NCBI GenBank assembly: GCA_963514095.1
Contig: OY741264.1
Span: forward strand, 19,039,553 to 19,103,552
Length of the DNA stretch: 64,000 bases
Direction of reading: 5' to 3'
Source: Eutrigla gurnardus
Lineage: Eukaryota > Chordata > Actinopteri > Perciformes > Triglidae
Positions 56,179-64,000 of this stretch are shown in pieces; the first letter of the stretch is position 1; each line of letters starts with the position of its first letter. The notes beneath the pieces are model-generated. The model made no database searches. It was not told where the DNA came from and worked only from the letters and a program-made list of their open reading frames with translations. A program made the position numbers and the translations under genes.

Positions 56179-57639
56179 CTACAGGCTAGGTCGGCCTGCC
56201 ACAGCTTCATGATGACCTCTGTGTGGGAGTAGCCTCTTCCCAGCCAGGTTTTTACCCTGGAAGCCTGGGTTGAAGGTGGCTCACGGATCCGACCGTGAGC
56301 TTTACAGCAGCCCCCGACTTGACCCCAGCGCATCCTTAGTACTAGCTTAACCCGGGGCTCTCAGCACGCTGGCCGTCCGGGCAGAGTGGGAGAGGCCTGA
56401 CCCCAACCCGTCTCGTCAACCTGCTTTGTGGGTGTTTCATATACAACCAGAGTTTATGAATCCATTTTTTTAAGATAGCACTAAATAGTTAATCGATCTA
56501 GACACTTAATATAGTTCTCAAAGGGCCTCAAACTGATGCATTTAACAGTAAAATGTTTGAAATTCCTGTATTTTTTCATACTGCAAGTTATATTGCAGAG
56601 AAAAATATTGCAATGTCAGTTTTGTTCCAATATCGTGCAGCACTACACGCACGCCTGCTCTTAAATTAGAGAAATAAAAATACACCAGATCTAATCATCG
56701 TCGTCAACTGTACGTCACAAAAGAAAATTAAATAGCACAACCTGCAGGTCTTCGCCATAATCATTTAACTGCCTGAAAATAAAACATTTTTCTTACTTCT
56801 CTTCTGTTCTGCAGCACAAACTGTGTATCAGCTTTTGCCTCTACAGCAATGTGCTGACAAGATGTAAACTATTTATATCTGTCAGAGGCCTTTTCTTTGT
56901 CTACAAACGGTGGTAAACTCAATTCCTGCAAATCAAAAAGTGGGTAAACAAGACTTCCCATAGACGCGTGCTCCACTACATCCTCTTCTCAGCGCGCTGC
57001 AGCTGCGGCACATACACATGCACATGCAGGGCAGGTGGACGTGGATATCTGTGTGTCTGGATCACATCAAGCCACAAAAACACACCAAGCATGAGCAGTT
57101 GTGTGTTGTGGAGTCAGGGCAGAGCCTGGAATCAATTAACACCCAGTTATCCATGTTAGCCGCTCGTTGCTGTTTTATTTCTTTAATTAACAGCGGCAAC
57201 AGTCCAAGTCATGCAAAATCTTCTACAGGCAAGAAAACTACTGCTACAAACAATTTCACAGTCCATTAACGAGTTGATGGATGGGTACAAAAAAACATAC
57301 TTGATGCCGTCCGGGCAAAGTCATCCAGGAATATAGTCATTATTGTCCAATCAGAGAGCAGCCTGCAGCCAGAGGGGAGAGACATGTTGCTCATACAGTG
57401 GAGGCTGATGGTTTCTTCAACTGTAAACTGTGGCCTTTGGCTGGTGGCCCAGTCATCCACGGTGGCAGCTCTCGACCACCACTTTTCTCTGACTGCGTGT
57501 GTGGAAAGTCCAGCCCACGCTGGAAAGAGTTCTGTTCCTCACTTTAGAAAGAGAAGACTTTCAAAATTACAGCAGTCTAAAGGTGTAGGGTTGTGTATGT
57601 TAGAACGTGTTTTTTACAATAATATGCACACTCATGTTA
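56179..57639. other. No gene recognised
   Basis: No recognisable coding, RNA or repeat signature; frames up to about 90 codons without motifs. Confidence 0.4.
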
Positions 57640-57960
57640 CACTATTATTCTGACAATATTCCTTATTGATATGTGTCATGGAAACATATTCCGTTTGGAT
57701 ATTCTGAATTAGTTCTTATTCTGAATGGATCATTTTCATATTAACACGTGTGATATGTTGATATATTTCAGGTATTTCAGCGTTCTGTGGACATGTATAC
57801 AGCACATTCACTATATGAGTTATGAGACATGTCCTCTCTCCTGTTCACCTCCAGCTGTGTGTTGGACACAAACCAACTAGACAACAGTTAGTACAGCTGG
57901 AGTGGAGATGCATGACAAGAAGAGAACGAGAAACATGCCTTCTTTTAATCATTATGAAGG
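57640..57960 (-). repeat. Family I repeat, copy 2, inverted
   Basis: Inverted relative to 27300-27660; 'gttggacacaaaccaactag' and 'acatgccttcttttaat' are the clearest shared words. Confidence 0.6.
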
Positions 57961-58195
57961 GCTTAGATATCAACAGCTTTTTTAAATAAACATTTTGATG
58001 CAAACTACATGCGAAAAGCAGCTCCTGCCGTTCCACTTTTCCTTGTTCTGACGAGCTAAACGACATGTTACAGCATCAACCCACCACAACACAATGAGAT
58101 TTGCTTTGACATGGGATTCACTGGCCACAGTGATGAGGGGGCGAGCTCAGATGATGTTGGTAAGAATATGAACAAAGACAACTATGTTATATATA
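57961..58195. other. No gene recognised
   Basis: Spacer. Confidence 0.4.
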
Positions 58196-58277
58196 TATAC
58201 TCCTCAAAAAAATTATTATTCCTCCCCTTTATAATAATACCAATTGGTATTGAATTTTATATCATTGAAAAGCCTGA

Positions 58278-58572
58278 GGTCTGCACGGTGGTGTAGTGGG
58301 TAGCACTGTCGCCTCACAGCAAGAGGGTCCCGGGTTTGATTCCTGGTTCGAGGTCGGGTTCCTTCTGTGTGGAGTTTGCATGTTCTCCCCATGTGAGCGT
58401 GGGTTCTCTCTGGAATGTGAGCATGAATGGTTGTTTCTCTCTATATGTTGGCTCTGCAATAGACTGGCGACCTGTCCAGGGTGTACCCTGCATTTGCCCA
58501 ATGACAGCTGGGATTGGCTCAAGCCCCCCGCGACCCTGAATACAGGATAAGTGGTAGACAATGGATGGATGG
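58278..58572 (+). mobile_element. SINE inside Tc1-like transposon a
   Basis: Same family as 1058-1429, with the tRNA-like head and box B GGTTTGATTCC. It lacks about 75 bp of the body (between 'ggttctctctgg' and 'aatgtgagcatgaat'). The duplication AAAGCCTGA is at 58269-58277 and 58573-58581. Confidence 0.85.
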
Positions 58573-58632
58573 AAAGCCTGATTAATCACCTTTACACTGA
58601 GGTAGAACTTGTAAGGATCATGCATTCATGGA

Positions 58633-58944
58633 ATGAGCAACACAGCTAATAGTGTGGGTATTGGCCCAAAAAAATGTGCCAAAATGTTGCTAATTTTGAG
58701 CTTCAAGTGCTGGCAGGTGTATCACAGGTGTGTGTTATTTGGTGTCAGCCCTGGTACCATTTCCAAACTTAGGACCGAGGTCTGTGAGACTGGTGAAGTC
58801 AACGACAGATCACGAAGTGGCCGTCCCAGGAAAACAACACCCCAAGAAGACCGGTTCCTCACCCTTGCTTCACTGAGGAACCGTAGGCTTTCTTCAGAGA
58901 TTTACAGGCAAAGGGGAACCAGTATTATTAAAGGGGAGGAATAA
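58633..58944 (+). pseudogene. Tc1 transposase N-terminal part
   Basis: A 103-codon frame contains GVSPGTISKLRTEVCETGEV, then RSRSGRPRKTTPQEDRFL and LRNRRLSSEIYRQ. This is the paired-like DNA-binding region of a Tc1 transposase: two helix-turn-helix units joined by the basic G-R-P-R-K linker (residues about 55-60). It binds the element's inverted repeats. No DDE catalytic domain follows; the element's right end comes 43 bp after the frame stops. The first helix-turn-helix is weakly preserved. A non-autonomous, internally deleted copy. Confidence 0.82.
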
Positions 58945-59189
58945 TCGCCCAAAATAATGTTTCCAAACTGTTTTTGAGGAGTTTATACACTCAGCATCAA
59001 TGAAAACTTAACACTGGTATTTTTTTTATGTGTGGTCGGATCCTTTTGATGTAGGTACTTGAACTTTTATATTCGGTTAGTATGGATATTTTACTGATGA
59101 GTTTTGAAAGAAAGCAACAAAAAGTACACTATTTCATAATTTTATTGACATTTAACAATGACATGCCCAATTTCCAAATTCCTGAAATT

Positions 59190-59929
59190 TCAATATCTCG
59201 TGTTACCGCCATTAGCATCAAGACAGGCCACACAACGTCTACGCATTGACCGTATAAGACGTCCAACATTGTCCTGGGGTATGTTTGCCCATTCCTGGTG
59301 CAACGCAGCCACCAGTTCCTGGCGATTCCTGGGTGGAGGCACACGTCGAGAGACACGTCGTCCCAGCTGGTCCCAGAGGTGCTCAATGGGTGAGAGATCC
59401 GGCGAGTATGGTGGCCAGTCCAGCACATCGATGTTCTGTTGCTCAAGATACGCTGTGGTGACACGTGCAGCATGCGGGCGGGCGTTATCCTGCTGCAGAA
59501 TGCTGATCTCAGGATGATTCCTGATGAACGGCACACACGTTGTCTCCAGCACCTCGTCAATGTAACGTCTGGCAGTGAGGTTGCCATTAATGATGACCAG
59601 TGGGGTTTTATGGTTGGCAGAGATGCCAGCCCACACCATAACACCCACACCACCCCATCAATCGCGCTGACGCACGCAGCACTGTGCATACCTCTCCCCA
59701 GGGCGGCGCCACACCCGCTGACGTCCGTCGCTCCTGTACTGACAGAATCTGGACTCATCAGAGAAGAGGACTCCACGCCAGTGTGCCTGAGTCCAGGGTA
59801 GGTGGCGCGGAGCCCATTCCACACAATTCTGGCGACGTTCATTGGTCAAGACAGGTCCAATATTGGGTCTTCTGGCCGCTAAGTTGGCAGAATGCAGGCG
59901 CCGACGTACAGTACTGGTACTGATGCGTG
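59190..59929 (-). pseudogene. Tc1 DD34E transposase, catalytic part
   Basis: The minus strand reads the catalytic domain in order: WRGVLFSDESRF (first Asp), GVMVWAGIS, LQQDNARPHAARVTT (second Asp), then DWPPYSPDLSPIEHLWDQLG with the Glu 34 residues after the second Asp, so DD34E. The C-terminal tail ends DANGGNTRY. All three catalytic residues are present. One in-frame TGA at 59658-59660, between QRD and WGG, breaks the frame. The N-terminal part is at 61736-62007, beyond the hAT insertion. The enzyme would excise and reinsert the element at TA sites. Confidence 0.93.
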
Positions 59930-60083
59930 GTTGGTGCTAGGCCTGCACGATATGAGGAAAATCTGCGATGTGCGATACCATTGTTCAATATTGCGTTGAG
60001 ATATGACTTGCGATAAATAAACAAATATTGAAGTGTGCATATTAGCTATACAGTTCCTGTCTTTCTGCTATAATAGGTACACT

Positions 60084-61258
60084 CAGTGTTTCCCCTAGAA
60101 TTTTTTTCAGGCCCGGTGGTACCCGCCGAAAAAACCCTATACAGACAGCGTGGGATGGTGTATTGGTGCAGTTGGATTAAGTCAGGTGGCACAGCAAGCA
60201 GTCTGCAATTCTGCAATTATTATATTTGCATTCAACATTTTTGTTCAACCAGAGTGTATTCAAGGTTTTCAAGGATTCAAGGAGAGAGTGACTTATTAAG
60301 GTGCCAGTTGATGGAAATTATCCAAAATTAGGGGCTGGAATAATATGTCTGGAAAATGAGGAGCATCACATTAATAGCTACAGATACTGTAAAACACTAC
60401 AACGACATGAGTGCATATATTGTCTTATTTTATCAAGTCAAATATAAGTTATAGGTTTACTCAACAGCCTGGTAGTTCATAGAAATTCAGGTAGAAATAG
60501 GTTAACTCAGAGTTCCACAGCTTATCAAAAACAATCCTTATTTTATTAACATAGGCTGCCTAAGGGCGCGATCAGTAGCGTGCCTCGGCACGATTGCCCC
60601 ACGGGGTCCCCCGCGGCTTTGCATTCACACTGCTCCAGCCCAAACGGGCTTTGGCCCGTTAGCCCGGTTGTACAAACGTCATCACGTCCTAATACTACAC
60701 ACGCATGGCTTGATGTTGTTTTTAAGGAGCGCCGTCTCTGCATATATTTATATTAAACACTCGACCTGCATCAGCGAATGTGCGCACGAGCGGATCTGTG
60801 CGAGCAGGCAGCGCGAGGAAAGCGGATTTTGGACGGAGAAACACAGCGGCATTTTTCTTATAAATGCACCGGTCCGGTTCCGGTACCGGTCCGGTACCGG
60901 TCCGGTACCGGTCCGGTTCCGCTCACACCACGAGTCTAAAGAGTGCAACAGCTTGTCAAAATACAGTGTCAACTCTCTGTTTTCAAAGTAGAAAGCGACA
61001 TCGTGGTGGTTTAACGAGGCGGAACGGCATCAGAACAACATCAAGCGTGTAAAGTACACGAAAAACGTAGCGGGAGCGCGCGGCGAGGATTGTTGCGGCC
61101 GCGCATCTTGCGGAGCAAGTCTACTGTGCTGCGCGGAGGCGCTCCTAATGTAAATGATTATTGATTTATGAATTAATTGATAGGTAGCTTATTTTTGGAG
61201 TATTGATTTATTTTTTTTGGCCTGGCGGCAGGCCTGTACAATGGTAGGGGAAACACTG
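60084..61258. mobile_element. hAT-like element inside the ZBED-like hAT
   Basis: CAGTGTTTCCCCTA (60084-60097) and TAGGGGAAACACTG (61245-61258) are exact inverted repeats of a hAT type. The 8 bp on each side (GGTACACT and GTTGTGTT) do not match, so a flanking deletion probably followed insertion. The interior includes family C sequence (about 60820-61150) and an 11-bp tandem of GGTACCGGTCC at about 60871-60915. No coding motif. Confidence 0.82.
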
Positions 61259-61451
61259 GTTGTGTTGCAGGTGGTGATGGAGGTTTGTTGTGTTTCCTCT
61301 GGAAGTTGCCACAGTTACACAGTACCTGTGTTTGTAACACGTCGTCGCTACGGAATCCAAAATAACTCCAAATTGCAGAAGTGCAGTTCTTTTTCACCAC
61401 AAGGTCTTCGTCAACCACATTTTCCTCGCTATTCTCTCCTTTCTCCGCCAT
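61259..61451 (-). pseudogene. ZBED-like hAT transposase, BED finger
   Basis: An ATG at 61451 (minus) opens MAEKGENSEENVVDEDLVV and TSAIWSYFGFRSDDVLQTQV. After a one-base frameshift the BED zinc finger continues as CVTVATSRGNTTNLHHHLQ. It carries the aromatic W-x-Y-F start, the N-T-T-N-L core and the His pair. The first Cys region is damaged by the frameshift. At 61258 the terminus of another hAT interrupts the frame. The BED finger would bind the element's subterminal DNA. The catalytic and dimerisation parts are absent, since only 146 bp remain on the far side. Confidence 0.85.
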
Positions 61452-61735
61452 CGTGTTACATAGCCTCGCAGTCGCCACAAAATTAACACCAATTAATTTG
61501 AGGGTGGCTCTGGAACACATAGGACCCGGGGGAACATAGGACCCGGGGACGCTGCCGGCGCCGACGGCTAGCTGTTGCTTCATCTGATTGGCCAAATGGT
61601 GTGAATGCATGGCGCATGTAAATAAAATGATTTTTATTCATCGCGTTTCAGGCATCTTTTGCGATGTGTTAACCGCGCATGTTCATATCGCGATGACGAT
61701 GAAAATACGATTTATCGGTCAGCCCTAGTTGGTGC

Positions 61736-62007
61736 CTGCCTGGAGTCTCTGCAGCCGTCTAGGCAGCTGTCTGGAACCTGTCCCGCAGGTGCTGCATCAC
61801 AATGTAACGGTCGTCGGCCTCAGTCGTCACTCTTTCGCGTCCAGGACGTGCTCTATCCCTCGCAGACTGGGTTTCGTTGAACCGGCGTCTCAAGTTCATT
61901 ATTTCGGGTGGAGAACAACCCATTCTATGGGCCACCTGTCGAATCGACAGTCCACCCTCCAACAGACCCAAAGCTCGATGTCGGTCGTTCTCTGATAGGC
62001 GAGGCAT
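61736..62007 (-). pseudogene. Tc1 transposase, N-terminal part (same gene)
   Basis: Starts MPRLSENDRHRALGLLEGG at 62007 and runs through LSIRQVAHRMGCSPPEIMNL and RARPGRERVTTEADDRY. The first helix-turn-helix is followed by a basic linker (R-P-G-R-E-R, the GRPR-like hook) and the second DNA-binding unit. The frame enters the hAT insertion at the duplicated GTTGGTGC (61728-61735 and 59930-59937) and continues at 59929. Apart from that insertion and one stop codon the gene looks well preserved, so the hAT arrived in a fairly young Tc1 copy. Confidence 0.9.
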
Positions 62008-62302
62008 AATGGCATCCAGGACAATGAAAAGTCATTTTTTCAACATGGCTTTTTATAGAGAACAAGAACCAATCCCAAAAACTCACAGGATTGGCAGCAA
62101 ACACAACGAGCACAACGACATTGCTCTAATTACAAAGCAAGTGCAGTCAGGTGTGACCGTAGGTCAATGGCAAAACAACCACCCAGATTTCACTTGTTTG
62201 GCTCATTACTACTCAAGTATGAGTAGTAAATACAAATACTAAACTCTGAGTTAAAACTAGAGTGGTATTGTAAGTGTTAAGTTTTCATTGATGCTGAATG
62301 TA

Positions 62303-62397
62303 TATATTATCCTTTATGCAAGGAGACCGTATGAAATGCACCTTATTTAAGATTATTTGATTATTTTTCACTTAAAATTAAGATTCGTCTGATCCAT
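62303..62397. other. Spacer with left SINE target duplication
   Basis: No feature other than CGTCTGATCCAT at 62386-62397, the left duplication of the SINE at 62398. Confidence 0.7.
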
Positions 62398-62514
62398 CCA
62401 TCTATTGTCTACCGCTTGTCCTGTATTCAGGGTCGCGGGGGTGCTGGAGTCGATCCCAGCAGTCATTGGGCGAAGGCAGGGTACACCCTGGACAGGATGC
62501 CAGTCCATCGCAGG
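62398..62514 (-). mobile_element. 5'-truncated SINE with 12-bp TSD
   Basis: The last 117 bp of the SINE family, inverted (tail first), flanked by perfect CGTCTGATCCAT at 62386-62397 and 62515-62526. The head with box A and B is missing because reverse transcription stopped early. Confidence 0.9.
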
Positions 62515-62574
62515 CGTCTGATCCATGATGCAATAAAAATATTTTTTCTCCGAAAAAAAAAAAGTGATTCTTCT

Positions 62575-62771
62575 TTTAGTCATAGACTATATAAGAAGTG
62601 GACATAGCCATGGTGGCGTCACCACTTGGTTTGTGGACTACAGTTTTGAAGCATCGAGTTCTGCATTTTCGCCGTCACCATCTTGGAATTTTTGCAACCA
62701 GTGAAGGAAGTGATCGTATTTTGACTGTGGAGGAGTGAAGCTGCTAACAAAGTTAGCTTCATAATTCAAGG
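62575..62771 (-). repeat. Family A dispersed repeat, inverted, outer part
   Basis: The reverse complement matches 30310-30540 ('gaagtggacatagccatgg', 'tttgcaaccagtgaaggaag'). It stops at the hAT insertion and resumes at 63740. Confidence 0.75.
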
Positions 62772-63739
62772 TAGGGCTGGGTGATATGGACCAAAAGTCA
62801 TATCTCGATATTTTCAAGCAAAATGTCGATATAAGATAAATATTGATATTTGTTGACGGAATAACATAGATGGGGTTGCCGCGTTCCAACTCGTCATTCT
62901 ACATTAAGCACCACTATGCATTAATTTCCAGCCTGCCTGCGTCCTTGTGCTCGTAACCGGCTGATTGCAAAATCAATCTTAAATTTGTAAAATGAAAAAG
63001 TTGAGCTGTGTTCTTGCGGCTGTTTATTTTTCATGTCACTGCCGCAACTGGGATGTGAGTGCGCGGGCGTGTTTGTGTGTTGTGGAGGGAAGCATCGGGG
63101 AAAGTTCGCTGACAGAGCCTGCTCTATAGTTGTGACTTCGGCAGACTCAGCGCTGAGCTCGGGGGGTCCAATGTGAGTCCGGCTGGAACCATGACTTGTT
63201 GCCTTCCACCAAGAACTCGTGTGTCCTGTTCCTGTTAAACGGCGTGGGGCCGCTCGCGCAAGTTGCTAATGGACATCATGTGTCTGCGTGGCTACTTTGA
63301 ATGTGGTAGAAACAGTGGTTTAATAAAAGGCAAAATGCTGTATTTGATGTGCCGTCAGCCTGTCATGAGCCGCAAATCTTTTGGAGACGAACCACGACGT
63401 GTAACGGCCGCTCCGATGCATCGTGAAACATTTTTTTTACTGAGCAGACAGCAAGAGCAGGCGGCGAGTGCTCCACGGCGTCGCCGGACTCTACGCTGGA
63501 GGGGCTTTAAAAAAAAAAGTGACGCGAGTGGAAGGGCAGGGGCGGGGCAGCGGGAGAGAGAGAAAGAGTTGCGAAAAAGCAGGCAGCAGGCACGGCACGA
63601 AATTACTGTTATTTGGAACAAATGTGCAGTACTTTAAATGCAAATTATTTTATATCGATGTTGACGATAGCGTCACGTTCCATATCTCGTTTGAAAAAAT
63701 ATTGATATATTTAAAAAATCGATATATCGTCCAGCCCTA
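62772..63739. mobile_element. hAT MITE (TAGGGCTGG type) inside family A
   Basis: TAGGGCTGG at 62772 and CCAGCCCTA ending at 63739. The duplication is ATTCAAGG (62764-62771) versus ATTTAAGG (63740-63747), with one mismatch. GATATATCGA-type words cluster at both ends (62785-62850 and 63645-63730). There is no transposase motif. The 124-codon frame at 63263-63637 has none of the hAT signatures. Confidence 0.85.
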
Positions 63740-63895
63740 ATTTAAGGTCAACTATACAGCTGAGTGTTTAAGTATCTTAGGAGCTAACTGCATCAGTAGT
63801 GTGGTAGCAACACTGTTGTAGTTACCTGTCAATCACAAGGTAGCCCCACCCTAAAGGATCCTGTTTTCTGGTCTATTTGAATAAATGGGCTGTAG
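63740..63895 (-). repeat. Family A dispersed repeat, inverted, inner part
   Basis: Continues the copy from 62575-62771: 'aaggtcaactatacagctg' and 'gacctgtcaatcacaaggtag'-like words match 30200-30300 inverted. Confidence 0.7.
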
Positions 63896-64000
63896 ATTTG
63901 GGACGATTTCTGGTTTCACCGGCCCGGTTCGGTGCACGGGGCTAAACCGGTTGAACCAGTATTTGTCCTTATCAACCAGACACGTTCTTGTCATGACTGT

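Larger units (their letters stand above)
58196..58985 (+). mobile_element. Tc1-like transposon a, deleted, carrying a SINE
   Basis: The left end TATACTCCTCAAAAA (58196) and right end TTTTTGAGGAGTTTA (ending 58985) are inverted repeats. 'ttattcctcccctttat' is repeated inside both ends. TA flanks both sides. It contains an N-terminal Tc1 transposase piece, and a SINE (58278-58572) splits its left half. Confidence 0.82.
59938..61727 (-). mobile_element. hAT (ZBED-like) element inside Tc1 b
   Basis: The ends TAGGCCTGCACGATATG (59938) and, inverted, CGGTCAGCCCTA (ending 61727) have a perfect 8-bp duplication GTTGGTGC at 59930-59937 and 61728-61735. Its transposase faces minus, and only the BED finger start survives (61259-61451). 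A second hAT (60084-61258) sits inside it. Confidence 0.9.
58988..62300 (-). mobile_element. Tc1-like transposon b, split by hAT insertion
   Basis: The inverted ends CACTCAGCATCAATGAAA (58988) and TTTCATTGATGCTGAATG (ending 62300) are flanked by TA (58986-58987, 62301-62302). Without the hAT insertion (59938-61727 plus one 8-bp duplication) it would be about 1.5 kb, a normal Tc1 size. It abuts transposon a, sharing one TA. Confidence 0.92.

Noticed and set aside
59439..59801. 120-codon plus-strand frame
   Set aside because: Antisense shadow of the Tc1 transposase catalytic domain.
63263..63637. Possible hAT transposase frame in the MITE
   Set aside because: No BED finger, catalytic or dimerisation motif; the basic composition follows local purine-rich sequence.

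Overview
The window looks like repeat-dense intergenic or intronic DNA from a teleost fish, most likely a percomorph. The evidence is the mix of families: a tRNA-derived SINE with a GGATGGAT tail, L2-like LINEs, hAT elements of the ZMYM-like and ZBED-like kinds, a PIF/Harbinger element with a separate Myb-like protein, Tc1 DD34E transposons, TTAA-type elements, Gypsy remnants and very long TG/CA microsatellites. I found no host protein-coding gene, rRNA or intact tRNA gene. Every protein-like stretch I recognise belongs to a transposable element, and nearly all are broken. Species cannot be fixed from this sequence.

Layout. 1-5 kb: SINE with a 14-bp target duplication, then a decayed hAT (ZMYM-like) carrying a 5'-truncated LINE insertion. 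5-9.4 kb: mostly unrecognised, with one family A repeat and a 93-bp TG tract. 9.48-11.26 kb: a delimited Harbinger element (CTG target duplication) with broken transposase and broken Myb-like ORFs. 11.3-20 kb: microsatellites, family B and C fragments, a large family D repeat holding a hierarchical minisatellite, and a LINE tail. 20.9-26.2 kb: two hAT elements with perfect 8-bp duplications; one keeps only the first coding exon, the other only the C-terminal dimerisation domain. 27-31 kb: families A, I and F and a pair of 163-bp direct repeats.

31.3-39.4 kb is a stack: LINE 1 is split by LINE 2, and LINE 2 is itself split by an inverted-repeat transposon (a copy of the family inserted into an opposite-facing copy) and by a TTAA element that has its own acidic ORF. 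40.8-44 kb: a LINE 3' end, a Gypsy RNase H remnant plus LTR, a family E element and a TTAA MITE. 44.8-51.7 kb: modular repeats, a 3 x 82-bp tandem array, family A, and the only complete family E element. 51.9-55.6 kb: a TTAA element carrying the best-preserved LINE (minus strand, with most RT motifs in one open frame). 58.2-62.3 kb: two Tc1 elements abut at one shared TA; one holds a SINE, the other holds a ZBED-like hAT which holds another hAT. 62.6-63.9 kb: family A split by a hAT MITE.

There is no operon-like logic. What links the features is insertion order, which target-site duplications let one read. The strongest unusual signals are the 1-kb inverted repeat at 33.98-36.23 kb, the three-level nest at 58.99-62.30 kb, the tRNA-like module carried inside family E, and the nested minisatellite at 17.8-18.3 kb. 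Calls rest on motifs recognised by eye; no database search was made.
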